A stretch of 5,986 nucleotides of DNA. Origin: JANXVV01 sp038230975. Its GTDB lineage: Bacteria > Planctomycetota > Phycisphaerae > Tepidisphaerales > Tepidisphaeraceae. Below, piece by piece: positions 1-5,986 of the stretch. The first letter of the stretch is position 1; each line of letters begins with the position of its first letter. The DNA is taken from the NCBI GenBank assembly GCA_038230975.1, contig JBBRMF010000309.1, forward strand, positions 1 to 5,986, written 5' to 3'. A program made the translations under genes and the position numbers. The notes under the pieces are model-generated. The model did no database searches, had not been told where the DNA came from, and saw nothing but the letters and a program-made list of their open reading frames with translations.

Positions 1-1473
1 CGTAGTAATCTTGTAGCTTGTCTCCGACGACGCAATCGGCGTCACGGTCTTGCCGTCATCGACGGCGGCTACGAGATAGTAGCTTCCGCCCACCATCGTC
101 CCCGGTATCTTCGTAGAAACCCGCAACGTTCGATTGTCATTCGCGGCCAGCGGCGACGTGGTGGGCTTGCTGCCGAGCAAGATGGACGAGCCATCGATGA
201 TCCCGCGCGCTCGGGTGGCGTAGAGCTTCACGACCGTGCCGGTGGCCAGAGGGGCATCCCCGGTATTGAAGACTTGGACGGTGACGGTGTGGCCGGGGCG
301 ACCGGTGAGGCCGCCGGTGAGGAGGGAAGTATCGATGTGGACAATGTCTACGGTTGACGTGTGAACCCGGCTTTCAGAAATTGGATCGTTTGTGATACCC
401 CCGGCAAAAAGAACAGTATTTCCAACTGCGATACCCACCGCTTCCGCTCTTGTATTTGACAGCGAAGCAACTTCCCATATTCCCGTGACATTGTTGTAGA
501 CATTGATTACATTGCCGAAGTCCGCACCTTCCCCCCCTCTGTACAGAGTATAATTACCAACAGTACCGACGGCATACCCTGATCGACTTAGGATCGCGGT
601 GTGATTCTGCGTGATCTTTCCCGTCAAATCATCGTAAGTGACGACAGAACCGTTATTATCTGAAAAGATGGCTTTGCTTCCGATGCTGCTTACTTTCGGA
701 TACAGCATCGAGTGCCTCAGCTTAAAAACTTGCCAGCGCGAAGTAGTGGAATTGAATGCCTGAACGATATCTGCTGTTACAAAAATAGCGATGCCGCCAA
801 TACCTGCGCCTGCACTACCAGTGATATTTGAATGGCCCGCGCTGTCCGCAAATCTTCGAGGCGCTTTCATTGTTGTCCAGCGCCCAGTTGCGTCATCGTA
901 AATGTCAACGATGCGTGTCGCGTTTCGCTCCAGCCCGGCAAAATAGACCTTCTGGCCGATCGTTGCGGCGGAACCGCCGTATCTTGGAACTGAGAGGTTT
1001 GCCAGGGACCATGATTCCGTCGTCGAATTGTAAACATCAACACTACGCCCATCGTCAACGCCGCCACCCGCAAATAAAACCTTCGTACCCACAGCGGCCG
1101 CCGCGGCACCGTATCGTGGAACGCTTAAATGCTTTACGGACCAAGTTTGTAATGCCGCGTCGTATATGTCGACGGTATCGTATCGATTGAAGGCATCGTC
1201 CGTACCTCCTGCAATAAACGCCTTGGTTCCCAGCGTTACGGCGACTGGCGCTAGCCGGGTATTTGCGAGATTGCCCATTCCAAACGTCAACGATCCGGAT
1301 GTTTGCGACAAAGTAGAATCCGACGCGGATACGCGCGGACCTTTTTTATCGGCGATTCTCGCACTTTGAAGTGAAGGCGATCCCGCGCGCTCATTTGCGG
1401 AGAATGCACCTTGCGAAAGGAGCAACCGATTTTCCAACTGTTCGACGCAGAAGTTAATATGGATGGTCTTCAT
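1..1473 (-). CDS. Kelch-repeat beta-propeller protein with LEPR-XLL-like N-terminus and CARDB-like domain (C-terminus beyond window)
   Basis: The frame is open for 491 codons from an ATG at 1473 to the window edge with no stop, so the C-terminus is missing. The ATG is preceded by AAGGA nine bases upstream. Residues 11-20 (EQLENRLLLS) match the LEPR-XLL motif at the N-terminus of many planctomycete exported proteins, with Asn in place of Pro. Residues ~69-380 hold about seven repeats of ~44 residues. Each has a G-T/N-K/T-x-hydrophobic-F-A-G-G strand, a V-D-x-Y strand, and usually a Trp (W111, W155, W199, W247, W333), the kelch propeller pattern. Two neighbouring repeats share SVPRYG at 117 and 162. 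The fourth and fifth are degenerate. Residues ~375-491 resemble a CARDB/Ig-like cell-adhesion sandwich (GRPGHTVTVQVFNTGDAPL). The likely role, by inference, is extracellular binding of a polymer or protein; no catalytic residues are evident. It lies 68 bases downstream of the giant hydrolase gene and is probably co-transcribed. The propeller part has much lower GC3 than the CARDB part. Confidence 0.88.
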   Translation of the reverse strand, partial: MKTIHINFCVEQLENRLLLSQGAFSANERAGSPSLQSARIADKKGPRVSASDSTLSQTSGSLTFGMGNLANTRLAPVAVTLGTKAFIAGGTDDAFNRYDTVDIYDAALQTWSVKHLSVPRYGAAAAAVGTKVLFAGGGVDDGRSVDVYNSTTESWSLANLSVPRYGGSAATIGQKVYFAGLERNATRIVDIYDDATGRWTTMKAPRRFADSAGHSNITGSAGAGIGGIAIFVTADIVQAFNSTTSRWQVFKLRHSMLYPKVSSIGSKAIFSDNNGSVVTYDDLTGKITQNHTAILSRSGYAVGTVGNYTLYRGGEGADFGNVINVYNNVTGIWEVASLSNTRAEAVGIAVGNTVLFAGGITNDPISESRVHTSTVDIVHIDTSLLTGGLTGRPGHTVTVQVFNTGDAPLATGTVVKLYATRARGIIDGSSILLGSKPTTSPLAANDNRTLRVSTKIPGTMVGGSYYLVAAVDDGKTVTPIASSETSYKITT

Positions 1474-1482
1474 GGCTACCTA

Positions 1483-1487
1483 TCCTT
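1483..1487 (-). promoter_or_regulatory. Ribosome binding site of the kelch-repeat gene
   Basis: The minus strand reads AAGGA, then nine bases, then the ATG at 1473. This is a good Shine-Dalgarno match at normal spacing. It fixes the start just ahead of the LEPR-XLL-like motif, the usual place for that motif. Confidence 0.7.
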
Positions 1488-1499
1488 ACGCAAGCGTAA
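1486..1499 (-). other. Small inverted repeat overlapping the ribosome binding site
   Basis: TTACGCTTGCGTAA is a perfect 14-base palindrome in the 68-base gap between the two large genes. As RNA it could fold as a 5-bp stem UUACG/CGUAA closed by a CUUG loop on a G-C pair, a known stable tetraloop class. The last two A residues of the stem are the first two of the AAGGA ribosome binding site. It could affect translation of the downstream gene or be an mRNA processing or protein-binding site. It has no U-tract, so it is not an intrinsic terminator. It is short enough to be chance. Confidence 0.3.
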
Positions 1500-1541
1500 C
1501 TAGCGATTCGAAGCAATTTCAGAATAGTGATCAACTGTGTG

Positions 1542-4500
1542 CTATGTCGTCGTCCAGTTCATGGTAGACAAGCCGATTGCAGCACTGAGGTCTGCGATCT
1601 GAGCATCATTTTGGACGGGAGATGCGTGGAATCGGTCTTTTTCGTCTGGAAGAATTTTGTTGATACCCGGCGAATTCATTATGTACGAGGGCGGTAGAAA
1701 CTCGTAGGCAAAATGTCCGGGTAAGAGCCACGATTTCACGTCGACATAAGTGTAATTGTTACGTAACCAATCCTCTGCTTGAAGCACATTCGCTGATAGC
1801 GTGTGTGGCACAGATATAGGCGGGTCCTGAGGCGGCTGATTTATATTGTCAACGGGATCAAGTAGATCCAGATAATCCACTTTTCTCTGATTTAGCAGAT
1901 TCGCAACGCGCAATGCAGTATGCCCACCAAAAGAGTGGCCCACCAGGACGACGGACATGCGCGCAGGTAATGCATCGATGATTTTCTGATCGTCTAAGTA
2001 TGCGAAATAGTGCACTTGCGCATTCAACTTATAATCATAATAAGCCTGCTGATCTGGACCGGTAGAATCGTTATATCCCGTCACAAAAAATATTTGCGGA
2101 GCCGCGTTTTTAGCCGATGGAACAGAGTTTGAGCTACCGAGGACGGCCGTCACGGTGTACGTGTAGACGGTGGGATTCACACCACCCAGAATTCCGGCGG
2201 AGACGTTCGGATCGGCCCACGAATAGCGACCGCTTGCGAATGTTGCCGTGGTCGTAACGGTACTACCGTCATTTCTTACTATTTTCCAAGATGGAGCTCC
2301 AGACCCTTGCCACGCCCAGCTTACGGTTTGGCCGGTGGGTAAAGTCGCGGTGTTGTCGACCGTGCCATTAGAGTGGGTGACGACTGTGTTCGTGCTTCCG
2401 GTTGTAGCTACCTTCACGGCGGATACAGCGGATACTTGAGTTGACGCCTTTGCGGTTTTGCATTTGATCGTGGAGGTTCTCTTAGACTCGGAGTATCCGG
2501 GCGCGAACGCGGTGACCCACGCGTAATACGTCGTATTTGGTGAAAGCCCTGGAATGGTATAAGAGAGAACAGAGGCGTTTCGCTGAACGATCCCAGCATT
2601 TCCGAAGTTACTACTCGTTCCTCCCCAGTAGATGGAATAAGTCGCCCCTGCCACGTTAATTGCATTCCATTTGAATGTGATGGATGTAGAATCTGTCAGC
2701 TTAACGTCGTTCTTCGCATTTCTCGGAGTTGGTGCGGATTTAACTTTAGGAGGATTTGTCGTTGGCGAATGGGCGGGTTGTGCCACTGGTACAACCGTTC
2801 CGGTGCTTACGCCGGTACCTCTCCCGAACGCATTGATCGGTGTCACGCTGAAATTATAGTTCGCATTTTCAAAGAGACTGAAGCCCGGGATCGTGACTTG
2901 AAACCCCGGGATTGCCGGAATCACCTGACCCGGGTTGTAGACTGTTTTTGGCGTGTAGGAGACACCGCCGTCGCTGGATGCGGAGATGATGTATTCGTCG
3001 GTGTTGGCGTTGCCGTTCCAGTTGATCGTGACGCTGCCGTCGGAATTTGGCGTGGCGGTGACGCTGGTAGGTGCAGCCGGAACGGCTGTGGGCGCGGGGG
3101 CGGAGGACGTGACGTTGATGATCGCATCGTTCGCTAACGAACCGGCCAGGCTGTCGTTGTAGTAGCCGTTGGCGGTTTCGTGGATGGTGACGGCCTGCGG
3201 GGCAGTTCCGGCGGGAGCGGTGTAGACGCCGTTGGAATCGACCGAACCAATGGGGGCGGTGTAGGTCCAGACGAAGTTATAGGGCGCGCCCGGATGGGCC
3301 GCGAGATAGGCATCGGACGGCCTGCTCATCTTGTTGCCGAACTGATCGAGCACGGCGGCGTTTAGCTGGTAGGTATGGCCGGGTTGTACGCGTGCGCTAC
3401 TATCCAGCGTTTGGACCGTGGTAGCTTCGCTGGTGACAGCGACTTGCACGATGGCGGAAGTAGCGGAGGCCCCGCCGTTTTGGTTGGTTGCGGTAAGGCT
3501 GAAGGTGTAGGTTCCGGCCTGGTAGAACTCCACGGTGGCGGGGTCGGTCGTGATGAGGGGATCGGCAGTGTTGTTCGGACCGGCATTAAGATCCCAGCTA
3601 TAGACGAGGGTCGCCCCGACCGGCGAGCTTGCCGAGCCGGTGAGGGTCCAGGTGGAATTGGTGTTTTGCTGGGCGGAGAGGGTGAAATTTTGTGGTGTTG
3701 AACTTGCAAGCCCGGTCGTGGCTATGCTGAACTCCGTAGATTGAGAGATGCCGGCATCGTCAGTTACGGTCATCACAGCCGCGTAGTTGCCGGTGATGGC
3801 GTAAGTATGCGAAGTGGTGATGAACTGGCTGGGGCTGGTGATGCTGGACGTGAAGGCGGTGGTGATATTCCCATCGGCCCAATCGATGCTGACGTTGGTG
3901 GCGTTCAGCGTGCCAAGATAGTTGGTGGAGGCTTGAATGGTCGCCGCGCCGTTCGTTGCGGTGACCGACGCGGCGACGGGGGTAAGTGTGAACGTGAAGG
4001 TGGCGGTGGCGAGGTCGGATTGGGTAGTGACGCTGTTGCCGTAGGAGGCGACGACGCGATAGAAGTAGCCGTTGTCGGGCTGGAGGCTGGTGGCATCGTG
4101 GTAAGTGTTGGGAGTGGACCCGGTGAGCGCCGAACCGGTGGGGGTGACGGTGCCTATTTGAGCGGGGGCATTGGCCCCCTGCCAGCGGTAGATTTGGTAG
4201 GAAGGGGCGTTGCCGTTCCAGCTTAGATCGATACTGGTGCCGGCGGTGGTGGAGTTGAGGCCGACTGGGGCGATGCGGATCAAGCCGTTGCGGGAACCGG
4301 CGAGGCTGCTTGGTTTGTGGATGATGGATTCGGACGGAGGAGACGCCGGGACACCGGTGTAGGTGTGGGTGCCGTCAACGTAGTAGGTGTCATCGGATGG
4401 ATCGAAGGAGAGGGTGACGGGGTTGGCGGTGGTGGTGACGGCGGGGTTGTTCGAGTCAACCGCGCCATCGCCCCAGTTGATCGTGGCGTAATAATCGGTG

Positions 4501-5468
4501 GCGGCGTTGTTTGTAATCGTGGAACCGGCGGCGGCGGGGACTGAAGGGATGAAGTTGGCGACGTGCCCGCTGAACTGTGAACCGGCGCTGGTGACGATGG
4601 GCACCGAGCGGACCAACGGCTGAAGCGCGCCGGGTGCCTGCGGGCTGTAATTACCGGCGTTGTTGAAAATGGTGACGTCGCCGTTATTCACATGGCCGTC
4701 ACCGGTGAAGTCACCGACGATGGAGCCGTTGTTGTTAAGCGGTGCGCCGGGGGCGGTATTGTAATGGGCATTGACGGCGGCGACATCGTAGGCATTCACA
4801 ACGCCATCGCCGTTGGTGTCACCGGTGAGCGTGGCACGGATGAGGGTGGTGTTCGCCGGCACGTTGGGCGACAGGATGGACTGCGACGTGGAGGTGGAAG
4901 AGGTGTTGGCTCCGACGCCGAGTGCGATATTGTTGGCGGCGGCATAGGCGGAATCATACGCGCCGAGCGTGATGTAGGAGCCATCGGCGGTGGTGGCGCT
5001 GGCGAAGGTGCTGGTGATCCCGCCCCGACCGGCCCAATCGCCGACGATGCCTGCATAGGGATTGGACGCGCCGTTGAGGTTATACCCCTTCGACCAGTAT
5101 TGCTGGATGGACTGGAAGGTGCTTGAAGAGGAATCGTTGACGTAGACGAAGCTGCGGCCGATGTCCAGAAGTCCACCGCTGCCGACGGCGCCCGTGGTGG
5201 GGGCGATGGTAAGCGCACCGAGATTCATGGAGAAACCGCCGGCGGCATCCATCAGCGCGTTGGACCCGTTATCGATGGTCAGACTGGAAAGGTGCTGTGA
5301 ACTTGCAAAGATGACACTGGCCCCGGGGGCGACTTCAACATCAGTGTTGGCCCCGAGGTCGTTATAGATGATGTTGTTCAGGCCGGTGATCAAAAAGGGT
5401 GAATTGATTTGAATGCGATCGCCGAGGGATTCAAATGCGAAATGATTGTCCGCATTCCGAGAGCGCAA
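1542..5468 (-). CDS. Giant multidomain extracellular protein: beta-repeat region, dockerin-like pair, PKD/FN3/Ig-like modules and C-terminal alpha/beta-hydrolase-like domain
   Basis: 1308 residues if read from a TTG at 5468, the first usable start after an in-frame TGA at 5484-5486; ends in TAG. Visible modules: residues ~11-20 (FESLGDRIQ), a possible degenerate LEPR-type signature; ~40-210, beta-strand repeats like those of planctomycete autotransporter-like proteins; 217-228 and 253-264, two dockerin-type EF-hand loops (D217, N219, D221, N225, D228; D253, D257, N261, D264); ~288-375, PKD-like (INWGDG, GTHTY); ~396-490, FN3-like; ~494-585 and ~592-678, PKD-like (IDWADGN, SHTYAITGNY; AGTYTFSLTATN); ~682-787, bacterial Ig-like; ~796-898, ~904-1007 and ~1035-1118, FN3-like; 1123-1308, a hydrolase domain with GHSFGG (S1179 as nucleophile), DLLDPVD (D1204 or D1201 as acid) and a late H1281 as the likely catalytic His. 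By inference it is a secreted or surface esterase, lipase or related hydrolase on a long stalk; the substrate cannot be told. No classical signal peptide is seen at this start, and the real N-terminus may lie upstream through the 8-G run. I find only one Cys, fitting an extracytoplasmic protein. GC3 falls from about 80% to 50% towards the C-terminus. Confidence 0.9.
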   Translation of the reverse strand: MRSRNADNHFAFESLGDRIQINSPFLITGLNNIIYNDLGANTDVEVAPGASVIFASSQHLSSLTIDNGSNALMDAAGGFSMNLGALTIAPTTGAVGSGGLLDIGRSFVYVNDSSSSTFQSIQQYWSKGYNLNGASNPYAGIVGDWAGRGGITSTFASATTADGSYITLGAYDSAYAAANNIALGVGANTSSTSTSQSILSPNVPANTTLIRATLTGDTNGDGVVNAYDVAAVNAHYNTAPGAPLNNNGSIVGDFTGDGHVNNGDVTIFNNAGNYSPQAPGALQPLVRSVPIVTSAGSQFSGHVANFIPSVPAAAGSTITNNAATDYYATINWGDGAVDSNNPAVTTTANPVTLSFDPSDDTYYVDGTHTYTGVPASPPSESIIHKPSSLAGSRNGLIRIAPVGLNSTTAGTSIDLSWNGNAPSYQIYRWQGANAPAQIGTVTPTGSALTGSTPNTYHDATSLQPDNGYFYRVVASYGNSVTTQSDLATATFTFTLTPVAASVTATNGAATIQASTNYLGTLNATNVSIDWADGNITTAFTSSITSPSQFITTSHTYAITGNYAAVMTVTDDAGISQSTEFSIATTGLASSTPQNFTLSAQQNTNSTWTLTGSASSPVGATLVYSWDLNAGPNNTADPLITTDPATVEFYQAGTYTFSLTATNQNGGASATSAIVQVAVTSEATTVQTLDSSARVQPGHTYQLNAAVLDQFGNKMSRPSDAYLAAHPGAPYNFVWTYTAPIGSVDSNGVYTAPAGTAPQAVTIHETANGYYNDSLAGSLANDAIINVTSSAPAPTAVPAAPTSVTATPNSDGSVTINWNGNANTDEYIISASSDGGVSYTPKTVYNPGQVIPAIPGFQVTIPGFSLFENANYNFSVTPINAFGRGTGVSTGTVVPVAQPAHSPTTNPPKVKSAPTPRNAKNDVKLTDSTSITFKWNAINVAGATYSIYWGGTSSNFGNAGIVQRNASVLSYTIPGLSPNTTYYAWVTAFAPGYSESKRTSTIKCKTAKASTQVSAVSAVKVATTGSTNTVVTHSNGTVDNTATLPTGQTVSWAWQGSGAPSWKIVRNDGSTVTTTATFASGRYSWADPNVSAGILGGVNPTVYTYTVTAVLGSSNSVPSAKNAAPQIFFVTGYNDSTGPDQQAYYDYKLNAQVHYFAYLDDQKIIDALPARMSVVLVGHSFGGHTALRVANLLNQRKVDYLDLLDPVDNINQPPQDPPISVPHTLSANVLQAEDWLRNNYTYVDVKSWLLPGHFAYEFLPPSYIMNSPGINKILPDEKDRFHASPVQNDAQIADLSAAIGLSTMNWTTT

Positions 5469-5553
5469 ACGATTGCCCCCCCCTCAAGGGTTTGTACATT
5501 TCAGAAAGTGCGCGAGACGACGCGCGGATGAGCTTGCCAACTGACTTTCGCAT
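5469..5553 (-). other. Probable out-of-frame 5' extension of the giant gene (ATG at 5553)
   Basis: An ATG at 5553 with a good ribosome binding site opens a frame reading MRKSVGKLIRASSRALSE and on to MYKPLRGG. It enters the 8-G run at 5476-5483 and continues in the wrong frame to a TGA at 5431-5433. Removing one G (or a +1 slip) joins it directly to the giant gene, giving 1336 residues with no internal stop. The basic N-terminus followed by a degenerate LEPR-like segment fits planctomycete exported proteins. Whether this is a sequencing error, a phase-variable switch, or an unused leader with the true start at TTG 5468 cannot be settled from one sequence. Confidence 0.5.
5476..5483 (-). repeat. 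8-G homopolymer run at the 5' end of the giant gene
   Basis: Eight consecutive G on the minus strand, preceded by GA and followed by CAATCG. It lies at the point where the upstream ATG frame and the giant gene's frame meet one base out of register. It can also act as a G-rich Shine-Dalgarno (GAGGGG) for the TTG at 5468. Runs of this length are prone to replication slippage and to base-calling errors. Confidence 0.6.
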
Positions 5554-5563
5554 AAATTTTTGA

Positions 5564-5570
5564 CCTTCCC
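5564..5570 (-). promoter_or_regulatory. Ribosome binding site for the ATG at 5553
   Basis: The minus strand reads GGGAAGG followed by ten bases (TCAAAAATTT) and ATG. The purine-rich core and AT-rich spacer make this a better initiation site than the TTG at 5468. It lies within the leader expected from the promoter just upstream, about 55-60 bases after the predicted transcription start. Confidence 0.5.
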
Positions 5571-5632
5571 TGATGCATGAACTGGTTCGTATACCCTTCG
5601 ACCCACCGCGCCCATCGGAGTGAGTGTCGAGC

Positions 5633-5660
5633 ATTATAACTCATTCGGAGGGAATGTCAA
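5633..5660 (-). promoter_or_regulatory. Strong sigma70-type promoter of the giant gene
   Basis: On the minus strand, TTGACA (5655-5660) and TATAAT (5633-5638) are separated by 16 bases. Both hexamers match the consensus exactly. Transcription would start near 5626, leaving a leader of about 73 bases to the ATG at 5553 or about 158 bases to the TTG at 5468. The site lies between the terminator of the protease gene and the giant gene, where a promoter is needed. No operator palindrome is obvious over it. Confidence 0.8.
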
Positions 5661-5736
5661 ATCAATAATTCGTGGGGGAGTGGTCTGGGAAGATTAGTTG
5701 CGACCGTGTGTGCGAACATGGGCGCAACGCTCCCGC

Positions 5737-5774
5737 TAAAATAAATCCAGCACACCTCATACAGGGTGTGCTGG
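5737..5774 (-). terminator. Rho-independent terminator after the calpain-like protease gene
   Basis: On the minus strand a perfect 10-bp stem (CCAGCACACC at 5774-5765 pairing with GGTGTGCTGG at 5756-5747) encloses an 8-base loop and is followed at once by ATTTATTTTA, a U-rich tail. It lies 37 bases after the protease stop codon. Read on the plus strand the stem is followed by TCGGGAAGG, so it works in one direction only. It separates the protease from the giant gene as a transcription unit. Confidence 0.85.
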
Positions 5775-5811
5775 TCGGGAAGGAAGGAAGTTTTTTTCAC
5801 CGAGGCGTCGA

Positions 5812-5986
5812 TCAGGCGATCGCGGCGGTGGCACCGAGCAGGCCGCCGAAGACCTGGGCGGGGGTGGCGGTGACGTAGCCGTCGTTCTTGCCGTCGTTGC
5901 CGGCACCGTCGACGCCCCAGGGATTGCGGAGGGTGATCGAGACGACGTTGCCCTTGGCATCTTTGTTCAGGTGATCGACGGTGTAC
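5812..5986 (-). CDS. Calpain-like cysteine protease (peptidase family C2), C-terminal fragment
   Basis: The last 57 residues of a protein that enters from the right edge and ends in TGA at 5812-5814. The fragment begins YTVDHLNKDAKG, then has SITLRNPWGVDG and a Gly/Asp/Asn-rich stretch (NDGKNDGYVT) ahead of a small hydrophobic tail (FGGLLGATAAIA). The LRNPWG motif is the hallmark of the calpain catalytic core, and its Asn (codon 5923-5925) would be the catalytic Asn. In calpains an H-A-Y-x-V segment holding the catalytic His precedes it, and the visible YTV fits with the His just outside the window. The Cys is not visible. Codon use is strongly G/C-ending. It ends almost straight after the NPWG region, with no calpain C2L or EF-hand domains, as in many bacterial members. 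It is probably extracytoplasmic, as an inference from bacterial relatives. It has its own terminator, so it is not in an operon with the giant gene. Confidence 0.75.
   Translation of the reverse strand, partial: YTVDHLNKDAKGNVVSITLRNPWGVDGAGNDGKNDGYVTATPAQVFGGLLGATAAIA

Larger units (their letters stand above)
5554..5811. other. Intergenic region between protease and giant gene
   Basis: 258 bases holding the terminator, the consensus promoter and the leader of the giant gene. An ATG at 5634 lies inside the -10 box and so cannot be on this promoter's transcript. I see no RNA gene, riboswitch fold or repeat here beyond those listed separately. Confidence 0.7.

Noticed and set aside
531..537. 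A 7-G run inside the kelch-repeat gene as a second slippage site
   Set aside because: The frame is intact across it (reads RGGEG) and repeat structure continues on both sides, so there is no sign of a frame problem; it is only a weak echo of the 8-G run.
828..1369. Plus-strand frames opposite the kelch-repeat gene
   Set aside because: The minus frame here shows regular ~44-residue propeller repeats, while the plus frames are basic, low-complexity and have no plausible ribosome binding site.
1474..1541. A promoter between the two large genes
   Set aside because: The best candidate (TTGATC, 17 bases, TCGAAT) has a poor -10, so co-transcription from the upstream promoter is the simpler reading.
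3741..5126. Long open frames on the plus strand (for example 3741-4226 and 4692-5126)
   Set aside because: Their products are runs of Gly, Val, Asp and Ala with no domain pattern. They are the mirror of Thr/Ala/Asn-rich codons ending in C on the minus strand, where the modules are continuous and recognisable.
5431..5634. A separate 67-residue minus-strand gene starting at ATG 5634
   Set aside because: This ATG lies inside the -10 box of the promoter, so it is not on that transcript. The useful part of the frame is from ATG 5553 to the G run, better read as the leader of the giant gene.
5747..5774. The strong hairpin as a repeat or attachment site
   Set aside because: Its position just after the protease stop and the U-rich tail on the minus strand explain it fully as an intrinsic terminator.
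1..5986. CRISPR array, tRNA, rRNA, insertion sequence or integron-type site
   Set aside because: No regularly spaced direct repeats, cloverleaf, transposase-like coding or terminal inverted repeats were seen.

Overview
The window looks like part of a planctomycete chromosome, probably from the Phycisphaerae or a relative such as Tepidisphaerales. This is inferred from three things: a LEPR-XLL-like N-terminal motif in the downstream gene (EQLENRLLLS), a very long Ser/Thr/Ala/Asn-rich secreted-type protein with a degenerate beta-strand-repeat N-terminus followed by two dockerin-type EF-hand loops, and high-GC codon use. No marker gene is present to confirm the taxon.

All recognisable genes are on the minus strand, so the window reads from right to left. 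At 5812-5986 is the C-terminal end of a calpain-like (peptidase family C2) cysteine protease, cut by the window edge. It is followed by a clear rho-independent terminator (5737-5774). Next comes a near-perfect sigma70-type promoter (5633-5660: TTGACA, 16 bp, TATAAT) that should drive the main gene. This gene (1542-5468, or 1542-5553 if a frameshift at an 8-G run is allowed for) encodes a giant multidomain surface or secreted protein. It has an N-terminal beta-repeat region, dockerin-like EF-hand pair, PKD-like and fibronectin III-like modules, a bacterial Ig-like module, more FN3-like modules, and an alpha/beta-hydrolase-like domain with a GHSFGG nucleophile elbow at the extreme C-terminus. 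After only 68 bases comes a second gene (1-1473, running off the left edge). It has a LEPR-XLL-like N-terminus, about seven kelch-type beta-propeller repeats and a CARDB-like beta-sandwich.

The plus strand appears to hold nothing coding: its long open frames are Gly/Val/Asp-rich mirror images of the high-GC3 minus-strand genes.

The two large genes are close, co-directional, and have no visible terminator or convincing promoter between them, so they may be one transcript encoding two extracellular beta-rich proteins. One carries a probable ester or amide hydrolase, the other a propeller suited to binding. The most interesting structural signals are (i) an 8-G run exactly where the frame of the giant gene breaks from a well-placed upstream ATG, and (ii) a continuous stretch of lower GC3 (about 340-2780) that ignores the gene boundary but starts and stops near domain boundaries in both genes, as if the two proteins had been built by module exchange.
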